Origin: Bradyrhizobium sp. Ec3.3
GTDB lineage: Bacteria; Pseudomonadota; Alphaproteobacteria; Rhizobiales; Xanthobacteraceae
Reading direction: 5' to 3'
Assembly (NCBI RefSeq): GCF_000472925.1
Contig: NZ_KI421477.1
Coordinates: 26,408 to 90,407, forward strand
Length of the DNA stretch: 64,000 bases
Positions 37,201-44,767 of the stretch are shown in pieces. The position numbers were made by a program, and so were the translations under genes. The notes under the pieces are model-generated. The model made no database searches, was not told where the DNA came from, and saw nothing but the letters and a program-made list of their open reading frames with translations. Position 1 is the first letter of the stretch. The number at the start of each line of letters is the position of its first letter.

Positions 37201-37743
37201 ATCGAGCCGCGCGAGGCGACGCCGGTCGTCGCCGCGATGGAGCAGGCTCGCCGCCAGCCACACGCCCTCGGCGCGGCTTGTCTTCAGTTTTCCCAGAACA
37301 TTTAACGCTTGCCCCGCGTCAAAGCGATGCGGCAGCGTCAGGACCAAAAGCTGGCCTTCGGCAAACTCCAGGAGATCGGCGAAGGTGAGATGGCACTCGC
37401 CTTTCTCGATCCGCGTGATGTCATCGCCACGCTTGCCCCTGGTGAGAAGCTGGCAGAGCCGACCATAGGCCGCGCGATCGCGCGGATAGACCAGGATGTC
37501 GGGCGTATCATCGATGAAGACGATGCGCGCGCCGATCAGGAGTTTTGGCTTGTGCAGCACTTCCGTATTGTCGAGCTCTTTGTAGGCGCGGACGACGCCG
37601 GCGAGCGTATTGTGATCGGCGATCCCGATCGCGGGAATGCCCAAAATGCTGGCCTGATGCACATAGGCGCGCGGATCCGACCCGCCGTGCAGGAAGGAGA
37701 AGTTGGTGGTGATGCCGATCTCGGCATAGGCTGGCGTATTCAT
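34258..37743 (-). CDS. dnaE2: Error-prone DNA polymerase III alpha subunit DnaE2 (ImuC)
   Basis: 1161 residues from ATG 37743, which overlaps the imuB stop (ATGA). It is the translesion polymerase of SOS mutagenesis with ImuA and ImuB. Visible domains: the PHP domain (YAEIGITTNFSFLHGGSDP at the start), the polymerase core with catalytic aspartates in PPDIDVDFEHSRREE, fingers, a tandem helix-hairpin-helix region (RRPFTSLEDFARDTGLPKRA) and an OB domain near the end (ANVVVWPKIMEQYRKEVMGA). Residues 840-886 are an in-frame insertion encoded by a palindromic repeat (35086-35226), between the fingers and the hairpin domain. Apart from that the sequence looks intact. Confidence 0.95.
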   Translation of the reverse strand: MNTPAYAEIGITTNFSFLHGGSDPRAYVHQASILGIPAIGIADHNTLAGVVRAYKELDNTEVLHKPKLLIGARIVFIDDTPDILVYPRDRAAYGRLCQLLTRGKRGDDITRIEKGECHLTFADLLEFAEGQLLVLTLPHRFDAGQALNVLGKLKTSRAEGVWLAASLLHRGDDRRRLARLDDLAVKAKVPLLATNEVLYHHPARRPLQDVLTCIREKTTIEAIGRKLEANAERFLKTPREMARLFRDFPAAIAETMRFAGAIDFSLDQLKYQYPDEPVPPGKTAQGHLEDLTWAGVQTYFGGKIDDKLRATLHKELVLIAELKYAHYFLTVHDIVHYARSQNILCQGRGSAANSAVCYVLGITSVDPTKVDLLFERFISKERLEPPDIDVDFEHSRREEVMQYVYRRYGRHRAAIIATVIHYRPRSAIRDVGKALGLTEDVTAALADTVWGSWGKGLNDMQVKQAGLDPNNPMISLAVELATELIEFPRHLSQHVGGYVLTQDRLDTYVPIGNAAMDDRTFIEWDKDDVDALNMMKVDVLALGMLTCIRKSFDLIDQHKGQRWVLASVPQDDPKVYDMLCLGESLGVFQVESRAQMNMLPRLKPRTFYDLVIEVAIVRPGPIQGDMVHPYLRRRNGQEKVSYPSPSPEHGDKDELYKVLHKTMGVPLFQEQAMRIAIEAAKFTSEEANGLRRSMATFRNVGTIGKYEDKLIGNMVARGYDPDFARSCFDQIKGFGSYGFPESHAASFAQLVYISSWLKHYHPDAFCCALLNSQPMGFYAPAQIVGDARKNGVEVREIDVSFSFAQNTLENTDGKYCAVRLGFRQIDGFHWLDEDEERLKHSQLSFHIAQVRNGGAPTTPSFRDGALAPDPESRDSGFTLRVPRNDNVERVQDWADRIVAARNRRPFTSLEDFARDTGLPKRALILLADADAFRSLGLDRREALWQVRRLPDDVPLPLFEAATAREQPDEHAKPLPVMPRPEQVVADYQTIRLSLKGHPMEFLREMFTRERVIACKDVSHENERRRVRCAGVVLVRQRPGSASGVVFMTLEDETGIANVVVWPKIMEQYRKEVMGARLILVEGYIQSSPEKVTHLIAQRMVDRSHDLVGLANDALSRKHPVPAGAALIEPLNDDRRDHLDAPAQKIRHPRDVRILPPSRDFH
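35086..35226. repeat. Palindromic repeat inserted in frame within dnaE2
   Basis: The outer arms are GTCATTCCGGGG and CCCGGAATGAC; the middle is AACCCGGAATCTCGAGATTCCGGGT, itself a palindrome split here as CCCGGAATCTC and GAGATTCCGGG. A second, smaller part (about 35168-35220) contains ATTGCGCA/TGCGCAAT. Total length is 141 bp, a multiple of three, with no stop codon in the dnaE2 frame. This sequence type is a common intergenic element in Bradyrhizobium; its place inside a gene is unusual. Confidence 0.88.
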
Positions 37744-39335
37744 GCGAAGAGACCGTGCACATACCAGTTGGCGGGAACGGACCTGCCCTCCTCGTCCACG
37801 AGCTCGCTGTCGTAGAGACCATCGCGAAAGATCCAGAACCGCAGGCCTTCGGCATCCTCGACACGAAAGTAGTCCCGCGTGAGCTGCTTGCCGTCCTGCC
37901 GCCACCATTCCATCGCGATGCGCTCGGGCCCTTCCACCCGCACCACCGCATGCAGCGCGCGCCGCCAGGTGAATTGATGTGGCGCTCCGTCCGGCACGGT
38001 CGCGAACGGCACCTTGATCGGTTCCGGTCTATCGAACAGCCGCAACGGGCGTAGCGGCGGCTCGCTCTCAACGCGCGATGGCCATTCAGTCTGCGCGGCA
38101 GCGGCGAGATGATGCTGCGCAGGCGCGGCGAGCACCGCGCACTCGGGAATATGCGTATCCTGCGGCAAGTGTACGACGACGCGCTTTCCGCCGATCCTCG
38201 CGGCGATGCGGTCGATCAGCGCGGCGAGTTCGTCATTGTCATGGACGTGCGCATCGAGATCGCACTGCTCCTGCACCACAATCTCGGTGCGGCTCGCCGA
38301 GAGACGGACCATGTCGAAGCCGAAACCGGGATCGAGGGGATCGGCGAGCGCATCCAGCCGCTCGCGAAAGAGACGATCGACGACTGCGCTTCGCGTCACC
38401 GGCCGCCCTGTCTCGACCATGATCGCGCGCACCATGCCGTCGGTGCGGAAGAAGGACGCCTCCAGCCGCCGCGCGCCCTTGCCTTGCTTCTCCATTGAGG
38501 CGATCAGCGTATCCGCAAGCCGCGACAGCGTCATCGCGATCATGGTGTCGGTTGCGATCGGCTCGGCGAAGCGTTTTTCCACGATGTAGTCAGGCAGCGG
38601 TTTTCGCGGGCTGATCGGCGCATCGCCCTGCCCCAGCGCATGCGCGAGCAGCGTCGAGAAGCGCGCACCGAAGCGCGCCGTGATCTCATGGGGGCTGCGC
38701 GAAGCGACGTCGCCGATGGTCTTCAGGCCGGCGCGGCGTAGACCCGTGGTGATGGCGTCATCCGCGCCGAGCGCGGAGACCGGCAAGGCACTGATCGCTT
38801 CCGCCTCGGCGCCATCGGCGACGATGGTGCTAGGTGCCTGCCGCGTCAGCGTGCGCGCACAGATCGAGGTCGAAGCGATCGCCGCGCTGACCGCAAAACC
38901 CTGCCGCACCAGTGTACGGACGAGCGCCTGCAACAGGTTGGCCTCGCCGCCGAACAGATGCGCGCAGCCGGTGATGTCGAGGAAGAGGCCATGCGGGGGA
39001 TCGAGCGCCACCAGCGGCGTGAAGCGGTCGCACCAGTCGGCGATATCCTCGAGCGTCCTGGCATCCGCCGCGACATCGGCGTCGAAAACTTTTAATTCCG
39101 GACAGATCGCGCGGGCGTTCGCCAGCGGCTGGCCGATATGCAGGCCGAGGCGCGAGGCCGCTTCATCGAGGGCATAAATCAACAGCGCATTGTTTTCTTT
39201 GGCGACGACAATGCTCGGTTCATTTTTACCCAGCTCGACGCCGCTCACCAACAAGAGGCGCTTGATGCGATCGATGGGCAGGCGCGGCAGCCACAGGCTG
39301 AGGATACGCCGACGATTCACTGAACAGGCACTCAT
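37740..39335 (-). CDS. imuB: ImuB, Y-family polymerase-like mutagenesis protein
   Basis: 531 residues from ATG 39335 (MSACSVNRRRILSLWLPRLP). It resembles Y-family polymerases, but the usual catalytic start (xxDxDxFF) is replaced by SLWLPRLPIDRI, as in other ImuB proteins, which act as a scaffold and not as a polymerase. Family stretches: LDITGCAHLFGGEANLL, LRRAGLKTIGDVASR and the C-terminal region with RPLRLF, a good beta-clamp-binding motif (LxLF), followed by the ImuB C-domain. It bridges the clamp, ImuA and DnaE2. Its start lies 110 bases inside the end of imuA in another frame and its stop overlaps dnaE2. Confidence 0.93.
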   Translation of the reverse strand: MSACSVNRRRILSLWLPRLPIDRIKRLLLVSGVELGKNEPSIVVAKENNALLIYALDEAASRLGLHIGQPLANARAICPELKVFDADVAADARTLEDIADWCDRFTPLVALDPPHGLFLDITGCAHLFGGEANLLQALVRTLVRQGFAVSAAIASTSICARTLTRQAPSTIVADGAEAEAISALPVSALGADDAITTGLRRAGLKTIGDVASRSPHEITARFGARFSTLLAHALGQGDAPISPRKPLPDYIVEKRFAEPIATDTMIAMTLSRLADTLIASMEKQGKGARRLEASFFRTDGMVRAIMVETGRPVTRSAVVDRLFRERLDALADPLDPGFGFDMVRLSASRTEIVVQEQCDLDAHVHDNDELAALIDRIAARIGGKRVVVHLPQDTHIPECAVLAAPAQHHLAAAAQTEWPSRVESEPPLRPLRLFDRPEPIKVPFATVPDGAPHQFTWRRALHAVVRVEGPERIAMEWWRQDGKQLTRDYFRVEDAEGLRFWIFRDGLYDSELVDEEGRSVPANWYVHGLFA

Positions 39336-40017
39336 CACACTTCCATTCCATGATCCACCGGCCGACCGGGCCATGACGATTGCGAACGAGCTCGGCATCG
39401 AAGCAAGGCGCGCCCCAGGCGCTCCACTGAGGTCCCGGCGGTGAATGCGCCGCCCGCAACATCCATCTGGTTTCCGCGGTCGACGGCAGAGGGTTTGCTG
39501 CCATCCGCAGCAGCAGCCCGGTCACGCCGGAAGCCTGGGCTGCAAGCGTCAGCTTGCGGCTCGCCACGAGATCGAACTGTTTCGTCTCGCCCCAGAGCTC
39601 GAGCACGACGGCGCCCAGCGCATCGCAGGCAAGCGCATCGGCTGACGTCCGCAGCGCGCTCTCGATATCGGCAGCGCGCACCATCACCACGCGGCGCGGA
39701 TCGAGGCCGAGTTCGGCAAGCCCGCTCATCGACAGTGCGCCTGCCTCGATTTCCGAAAAATCCTGCCGCACCCACAGCAGCGGGCGATGCGCCATCACGC
39801 GCCCCGCAAGTCCGGTGACAAAACCCGTCGCGGCCGTGCCCTGGCGTCCCTCGCAAAACACTTCGTGGATCGCCGCACGTGCCAGCCCACCCTGCAAGGC
39901 CAGATCTGCCTGGGGGTGGCCGAGCGCTACGCGATCGCGATGATGCGCGGCATCCGACGTCTCGATGCGCTCGATCTGGCCGCGCAAAGCCGCAAGCGCG
40001 CTTGTGCGTGCGCTCAT
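39226..40017 (-). CDS. imuA: ImuA, RecA-like SOS mutagenesis protein
   Basis: 263 residues from ATG 40017. RecA/SulA-like fold: LRGQIERIE start, IHEVFCEGRQGTAATGFVTG near the P-loop position (degenerate Walker A), LLWVRQDFSEIEAGALSM, and GAVVLELWGETKQFDLVASR. In alphaproteobacteria the imuA-imuB-dnaE2 cassette is LexA-controlled and carries out damage-induced mutagenesis; ImuA regulates the complex with RecA. The last 36 residues overlap the start of imuB. The LexA box at 40085-40099 lies 68 bp upstream of the start. Confidence 0.92.
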   Translation of the reverse strand: MSARTSALAALRGQIERIETSDAAHHRDRVALGHPQADLALQGGLARAAIHEVFCEGRQGTAATGFVTGLAGRVMAHRPLLWVRQDFSEIEAGALSMSGLAELGLDPRRVVMVRAADIESALRTSADALACDALGAVVLELWGETKQFDLVASRKLTLAAQASGVTGLLLRMAANPLPSTAETRWMLRAAHSPPGPQWSAWGAPCFDAELVRNRHGPVGRWIMEWKCDECLFSESSAYPQPVAAAPAHRSHQAPLVGERRRAG

Positions 40018-40084
40018 GCTCGCCGCTCCTTCTCGTGATGGTCGCCAGGATCGTCAGAAAGACAAACGATCGGCTGGCTCATTT

Positions 40085-40099
40085 GTTCATGATATGTTC
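40085..40099. promoter_or_regulatory. LexA (SOS) box, GTTC-N7-GTTC
   Basis: The direct repeat GTTC ATGATAT GTTC (GAAC-N7-GAAC on the other strand) matches the alphaproteobacterial LexA operator exactly. It sits between imuA (68 bp to the start, minus strand) and the UdgX-family gene (86 bp to the start, plus strand) in an AT-rich stretch, so it may control both. Confidence 0.9.
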
Positions 40100-40184
40100 T
40101 AATATAAAGCTAACAGCGCCGCTGGAGTCAATCGAATTGGCGGGCTCTCGGATTCATGAGCGAAATCAAGAGGATTCAAGTGCC

Positions 40185-41582
40185 ATGTACCTCATCACCC
40201 TCGATCATGAGACGGATTTCGACGGCTGGCGCAAAGCCGCGCGCGCGCTGGCACTGCATCACATCGCCCCCGTGGACGTGACGTGGGGCGTGCAAGGCCA
40301 GATCAAAGATCAAATGCCGCCCGGCCTGTCCGAAGCGCCGAGCCTGCCGCCGATCGAGATCGAAAGCACCTTCAACGTGCCGGCCAATTTCATCGAGCTT
40401 GCGCGCGTCGCGATCCTCAATCGCGACAGCGAACGCTTTGCGCTGCTCTATCGCCTGCTGTGGCGGTTGAAGGCCGATCATGACCTCTTGGGACGGATGA
40501 CTGACCCTGATGTGGCGCTGGCCACCGCGATGGCAAACAGCGTGCATCGCGACGTGCAGCGGATGCGCGATGTCATCCGTTTTCGCGAGATCGGACGCGA
40601 GCAGAAGGCGCATTACGCCGCCTGGTTCGTGCCGGAGCATCACATCGTCGAATTCGCGGCGCCCTTCTTCGCGCGCCGCTATGCGGACATGCCCTGGTCG
40701 ATCCTCACGCCCGACATCTGCGCCCATTGGGACGGCCACGTGATCTCGTTCACCCCGGGGATCAGCCAGACGGAGATGCCCGCACCAAGCCGCCTGGAGG
40801 AAACCTGGCGGCGCCACTTCCGCACCGACCGGCCGATCGCACCGGAAGCGCCAAAAAAGCGCGCGAGGAACCTCCCGGAAGCCTCGATACTTGAACCTCT
40901 GCTCGCCGATGCCGAACGTTGGACCGGCGGACGGAGCACGCCGCGTCCGGAGGCAGCCATGCCACGCAAACCCGCCGCCGATGATCTCGAAACGCTGCGC
41001 GAGGAAGCCGCGCATTGTCGCGCCTGCCCTCTCTACAAGGATGCGACGCAGACCGTGTTCGGTGAAGGCCCGAAGAGCGCCACCATCATGCTGGTCGGCG
41101 AACAGCCCGGCGACAAGGAAGACCTCGCTGGCTACCCCTTTGTCGGGCCCGCTGGAATGATGCTCGATCGCGCGCTGGAAGAGGCCGGCGTCGATCGCAG
41201 GAAGGTCTATGTCACCAACGCGGTGAAGCATTTCAAGTTTGTACCGCGCGGAAAAATCCGCCTGCACCAGAAGCCGAACACGCCGGAGATCCGCGCCTGC
41301 CGGCAATGGTATGAACGGGAACTGGCGGCCCTCCAGCCCAGCCTCGTCGTCGCGATGGGCGCGACCGCCGCGCAAAGCGTGTTCGGCAAGATCACGCCGA
41401 TCGGCAAGAACCGAGGCCGGCTGATCGATCTTGCCGACGGCCGCAAGGCGCTGGTGACGGTGCACCCGTCCTATCTGCTGCGGCTGCCGGACCCCGAGGC
41501 CAAGGAGCTGGAATATCAGCGTTTTGTCGACGACCTGAAGATCGCAGCCGGATTCCGGGAAAAATCGGCACGGGCAGCGTGA
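40185..41582 (+). CDS. UdgX-family uracil-DNA binding protein fused to DUF4130
   Basis: 465 residues from ATG 40185 (after AAGAGGATTCAAG). The N-terminal 245 residues are the DUF4130/TIGR03915-type domain (FNVPANFIELARVAILNRD, then YRLLWRLKADHDLLGRMTD), which in other bacteria occurs with a radical-SAM partner. The C-terminal 200 are a uracil-DNA glycosylase fold: CRACPLYKDATQTVFGEGP, GEQPGDKEDLAGYPFVGPAG, VTNAVKHFKFVPRG and KIRLHQKPNTPEI. The His in RLHQKP matches the residue that makes UdgX bind covalently to uracil-containing DNA. Divergence from imuA across a LexA box suggests damage induction. No radical-SAM partner gene is adjacent. Confidence 0.9.
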   Translation: MYLITLDHETDFDGWRKAARALALHHIAPVDVTWGVQGQIKDQMPPGLSEAPSLPPIEIESTFNVPANFIELARVAILNRDSERFALLYRLLWRLKADHDLLGRMTDPDVALATAMANSVHRDVQRMRDVIRFREIGREQKAHYAAWFVPEHHIVEFAAPFFARRYADMPWSILTPDICAHWDGHVISFTPGISQTEMPAPSRLEETWRRHFRTDRPIAPEAPKKRARNLPEASILEPLLADAERWTGGRSTPRPEAAMPRKPAADDLETLREEAAHCRACPLYKDATQTVFGEGPKSATIMLVGEQPGDKEDLAGYPFVGPAGMMLDRALEEAGVDRRKVYVTNAVKHFKFVPRGKIRLHQKPNTPEIRACRQWYERELAALQPSLVVAMGATAAQSVFGKITPIGKNRGRLIDLADGRKALVTVHPSYLLRLPDPEAKELEYQRFVDDLKIAAGFREKSARAA

Positions 41583-41690
41583 TGTAACTCACGCTGCGCC
41601 GCAGCGGATACCCGTGGAGAAACGTCGTCATTTCAACTGCCTGTCACATGCCGCGCGCAAAGTCGGGGCACAGGGACAGGAGAGTTTTCA

Positions 41691-43313
41691 ATGAGTGACC
41701 TTGCTTTACCCGGCTCCATCGAGCCGGCCTTGCGGAGGGGCCCCGACCTCGACCGCGGTTTTCATCCGCTGACCGGCATTATCTACATGGGGGTCATCGC
41801 CGCGGCGCTGCTCTTCGTCGCCTACAGCATCTGGGTCGACGTCGATGCGACCGGCACGCAGGTCAAGAGCATTGCGCCCTTCCTCATGCTCTTCGTCGCG
41901 CTGCTGATCGCGCTCGGCTTCGAGTTCGTGAACGGCTTTCACGACACCGCCAATGCGGTCGCAACCGTCATCTACACCCGCTCGCTGCCCGCCCACGTCG
42001 CCGTGGTCTGGTCCGGCATGTTCAACCTGTTCGGCGTGCTGCTCTCGAGCGGCGCGGTCGCGTTCGGCATCGTCTCGCTGCTGCCGGTGGAGTTGATCCT
42101 CCAGGTCGGCTCCAGCGCGGGCTTTGCCATGGTGTTCGCGCTGTTGATCGCGGCGATCATCTGGAACGTCGGCACCTGGTATTTCGGCCTGCCGGCGTCG
42201 AGCTCGCATACGCTGATCGGCTCGATCATGGGCGTCGGCATCATGAATGCGGTCCTGCACGGCCGCAGCGGCACCTCGGGCGTCGACTGGACCCAGGCCA
42301 CCAATATCGGCAAGGCGCTGCTGTTGTCGCCACTGTTCGGCTTCGCGCTCGCCGCCGGCCTGCTCCTGATCCTGCGCACCGTGCTGCTGCGCGCAACGCC
42401 CGCTTTGTTTGGCGAGCCGAAGGGCGACCAGCCGCCGCCGTGGTGGATCCGCGGCATCCTGATCCTCACCTGCACGCTGGTGAGCTTCTTCCACGGCTCC
42501 AATGACGGCCAGAAGGGCATGGGCCTGATCATGCTGATCCTGATCGGCACCGTGCCGACGGCCTATGCGCTCAATCGCGCACTGCCGGCGAGCCAGATCG
42601 AGGCGTTCGTCGCGAACTCGGAGGCCGCGAGCAAGGTGATCGAGGCCAAGGCCGCCGGCTACAACGTCATCGGCAATCCGCGGCCCGCAGTGACCAACTA
42701 CGTCGCTCAACACGAGGTCAACGGCGGCACGTTCCCGTCGCTCGCCGTGCTCGTGCGTGACATCGCAAAGCAGGTCACCACCTACGGATCGCTGGCGAAG
42801 GTGCCGGCCGAAGTCGTCGGCAACACCCGCAATGACATGTACCTCGTCTCGGAAGCAATCCGCTTCCTGATGAAGGACAAGGAGGCCGAGCTCAGCGCCA
42901 ACGACGTCGCCGTGCTCACCGCCTACAAGGGCTCGCTCGACAGCGCCACGAAGTTCATCCCCGGCTGGGTGAAGATCGTGGTCGCCATCGCACTTGGGCT
43001 CGGCACCATGGTCGGCTGGAAGCGCATCGTCGTCACGGTCGGCGAAAAGATCGGCAAGACGCACCTGACCTACGCGCAAGGCGCCTGCGCCGAGATCACC
43101 GCAGCCGCCACCATTGCCGCCGCCGACGTCTACGGCCTGCCGGTCTCGACCACGCACGTGCTGTCGTCCGGCATCGCCGGCACGATGGCGGCCAACGGCT
43201 CGGGCCTGCAATGGGCGACGATCCGCAACATCGCGATGGCCTGGGTGCTCACCCTGCCGGCCGCGATGATCATCTCCGGCGTGCTCTACTACGTGTTCTC
43301 GCGGGTGTTCTGA
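41691..43313 (+). CDS. Inorganic phosphate transporter, PiT family
   Basis: 540 residues, about 11-12 membrane helices. The duplicated PiT signature is present: GFEFVNGFHDTANAVATVIY near residue 75 and, in the second half, YAQGACAEITAAATIAAADVYGLPVSTTHVLSSG; GLPASSSHTLIGSIMG completes the first repeat. These transporters take up phosphate, probably as a metal-phosphate complex, with H+ or Na+. A cytoplasmic loop of about 130 residues (310-430) between the halves is typical of the longer proteobacterial type. The ATG at 41691 follows GGACAGGAGAG. A strong terminator follows at 43337. No PhoU-like DUF47 gene is adjacent. Confidence 0.93.
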   Translation: MSDLALPGSIEPALRRGPDLDRGFHPLTGIIYMGVIAAALLFVAYSIWVDVDATGTQVKSIAPFLMLFVALLIALGFEFVNGFHDTANAVATVIYTRSLPAHVAVVWSGMFNLFGVLLSSGAVAFGIVSLLPVELILQVGSSAGFAMVFALLIAAIIWNVGTWYFGLPASSSHTLIGSIMGVGIMNAVLHGRSGTSGVDWTQATNIGKALLLSPLFGFALAAGLLLILRTVLLRATPALFGEPKGDQPPPWWIRGILILTCTLVSFFHGSNDGQKGMGLIMLILIGTVPTAYALNRALPASQIEAFVANSEAASKVIEAKAAGYNVIGNPRPAVTNYVAQHEVNGGTFPSLAVLVRDIAKQVTTYGSLAKVPAEVVGNTRNDMYLVSEAIRFLMKDKEAELSANDVAVLTAYKGSLDSATKFIPGWVKIVVAIALGLGTMVGWKRIVVTVGEKIGKTHLTYAQGACAEITAAATIAAADVYGLPVSTTHVLSSGIAGTMAANGSGLQWATIRNIAMAWVLTLPAAMIISGVLYYVFSRVF

Positions 43314-43336
43314 GCGCTACGCCACTCAACGACAAA

Positions 43337-43369
43337 GGGCCCGCGCATCGCGCGGGCCCTTTTCATTTT
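43337..43369 (+). terminator. Rho-independent terminator after the phosphate transporter
   Basis: Stem GGGCCCGCG/CGCGGGCCC with loop CATCG followed by TTTTCATTTT, 24 bp past the transporter stop. The convergent M20 peptidase gene ends 17 bp further on. Confidence 0.9.
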
Positions 43370-43385
43370 GGCCTGACTTGCGCGC

Positions 43386-44558
43386 TTACGACGCTGCCAA
43401 AGAATTCTCCACCAGCTTGATCCAGTACGACGTGCCGTAGACGATCGCTTCGTCGTTGAAATTATATGCGGGGTGGTGGAGACCTGCGCTGTCGCCGTTG
43501 CCGCAGAAGATGAAGGCGCCGGGGCGCGCTTCCAGCATATAGGCAAAATCCTCGCCGCCCATCAGCGGCGGCATCTCATGCACATTGGCATCGCCTGCGA
43601 CCTGTTTGGCCACCGTCCGCGCGATCTCGGTCTGCGCGGCATGATTGTTCACCACCGGATAATTCCTCTTGTAGTGCAGATCGATTTTCGCGCCGGTGAT
43701 CTGTGCCACGCCCGCCACCACTTCGCGCACGCGCTTCTCGACGAGAGCGCGTACCTCCGGCGTCAGCGTGCGGATCGTGCCCTTGAGCTCAGCCGTCTGC
43801 GGAATGACGTTGCGGGCATTGCCGGCGTGGAATTCGCAGATCGAGATCACGGCCGAATCCAGGGGATCGATGCTGCGCGCGACGATCGACTGCAGCGCCG
43901 TGATGACCTGCGCGCCGACCAGAACGGAATCGACGCATTTGTGCGGGCGCGCGGCGTGGCCGCCGAGACCCTCGATCTTGATGTCAACCTCGTCAGTCGC
44001 CGCCATGATCGGCCCCTGCCGGATCGCGAACGAGCCGATGGGAATGCCGGGGCCGTTATGCATGCCGTAGACCTGGTCGATGGCAAAACGCTCCATCAGC
44101 CCGTCCTTGACCATGGCCGCGCCACCCGCGCCGCCCTCCTCGGCTGGCTGAAAGATCACGACCGCATCGCCGGCGAAATTGCGGGTCTCGGCGAGATAGC
44201 GCGCCGCGCCGAGCAGCATCGCGGTGTGGCCGTCATGGCCGCAAGCATGCATCTTGCCCGGATTCTTCGAGGCGTAAGGCAGGTTGGTCTGTTCCTCGAT
44301 CGGCAGCGCATCCATGTCGGCGCGGAGGCCAATGGTCTTGATGCCCTCGCCCGCCGGCTTCTTGCCCTTTATCAGCCCGACCACGCCGGTCTGACCCATG
44401 CCGGTGACAACCTCATCACAGCCGAACTCGCGCAGGCGGTCCGCAACGAATGCTGCGGTGCGGTGAACGTCGTACAGCAGCTCCGGGTGCTGATGGATGT
44501 CCCGCCGCCAGGCCTGGATGTCAGGTTGAAGGTCGGCGACGCGGTTCACGATGGGCAT
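43386..44558 (-). CDS. M20-family amidohydrolase (hippurate hydrolase/aminoacylase-like)
   Basis: 390 residues from ATG 44558 (MPIVNRVADLQPDIQAWRRD); readings from further upstream run into a repeat. Metal-dependent carboxypeptidase-like enzyme: DIHQHPELLYDV at the start, GLRADMDALPI, the metal ligands in HACGHDGHTAMLLGAA, FQPAEEGGAGG with the catalytic Glu, and the dimerisation domain with GHAARPHKCVDSVL. The end carries MPPLMGGEDFAYMLE with another metal ligand. It hydrolyses N-acyl amino acids or amides; the exact substrate is unknown. It is divergent from the GMC oxidoreductase, the space between being filled by a repeat. Confidence 0.92.
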   Translation of the reverse strand: MPIVNRVADLQPDIQAWRRDIHQHPELLYDVHRTAAFVADRLREFGCDEVVTGMGQTGVVGLIKGKKPAGEGIKTIGLRADMDALPIEEQTNLPYASKNPGKMHACGHDGHTAMLLGAARYLAETRNFAGDAVVIFQPAEEGGAGGAAMVKDGLMERFAIDQVYGMHNGPGIPIGSFAIRQGPIMAATDEVDIKIEGLGGHAARPHKCVDSVLVGAQVITALQSIVARSIDPLDSAVISICEFHAGNARNVIPQTAELKGTIRTLTPEVRALVEKRVREVVAGVAQITGAKIDLHYKRNYPVVNNHAAQTEIARTVAKQVAGDANVHEMPPLMGGEDFAYMLEARPGAFIFCGNGDSAGLHHPAYNFNDEAIVYGTSYWIKLVENSLAAS

Positions 44559-44645
44559 GGAGGATCTCAAGCTTTCAGTTGGGAATACAGGACTGTCTAC
44601 CATGCAAGCGGCGGTCCACCTAACTGCTTCGGACATGGCCTTGCC

Positions 44646-44745
44646 CGCCGTCATGCTTGGGCTTGTCCCGGACATCCACGACCGACTATTAGGACGGCAA
44701 GCGCGTGAATGCCCGGGACAAGCCAAAGACCGAGCCTGGGCATGT
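44646..44745. repeat. Interspersed palindromic repeat, GGGCTTGTCCCGG type
   Basis: Arms TGGGCTTGTCCCGGACATCC and its complement GAATGCCCGGGACAAGCC flank the centre around 44690-44705, with outer arms GTCATGC and GGCATG. It lies between the divergent M20 and GMC genes, just upstream of the GMC start, and falsely extends both reading frames. A common intergenic element type in Bradyrhizobium. Confidence 0.8.
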
Positions 44746-44767
44746 CGACCATCTGGGTGGAAGCAGA

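Noticed and set aside
35860..37305. 481-codon plus-strand open frame opposite dnaE2
   Set aside because: Antisense shadow of the conserved polymerase core; the DnaE2 motifs are all on the other strand.
37744..37908. N-terminal extension of DnaE2
   Set aside because: The extra residues are the imuB 3' end in another frame; ATG 37743 overlaps the imuB stop and begins the PHP domain.
41706..43211. 501-codon minus-strand open frame opposite the phosphate transporter
   Set aside because: Antisense shadow of a PiT transporter with both signature repeats intact.
44705..44767. Earlier start for the GMC oxidoreductase
   Set aside because: It lies inside a palindromic repeat, and the ATG at 44768 has a good ribosome site directly before the FAD motif.
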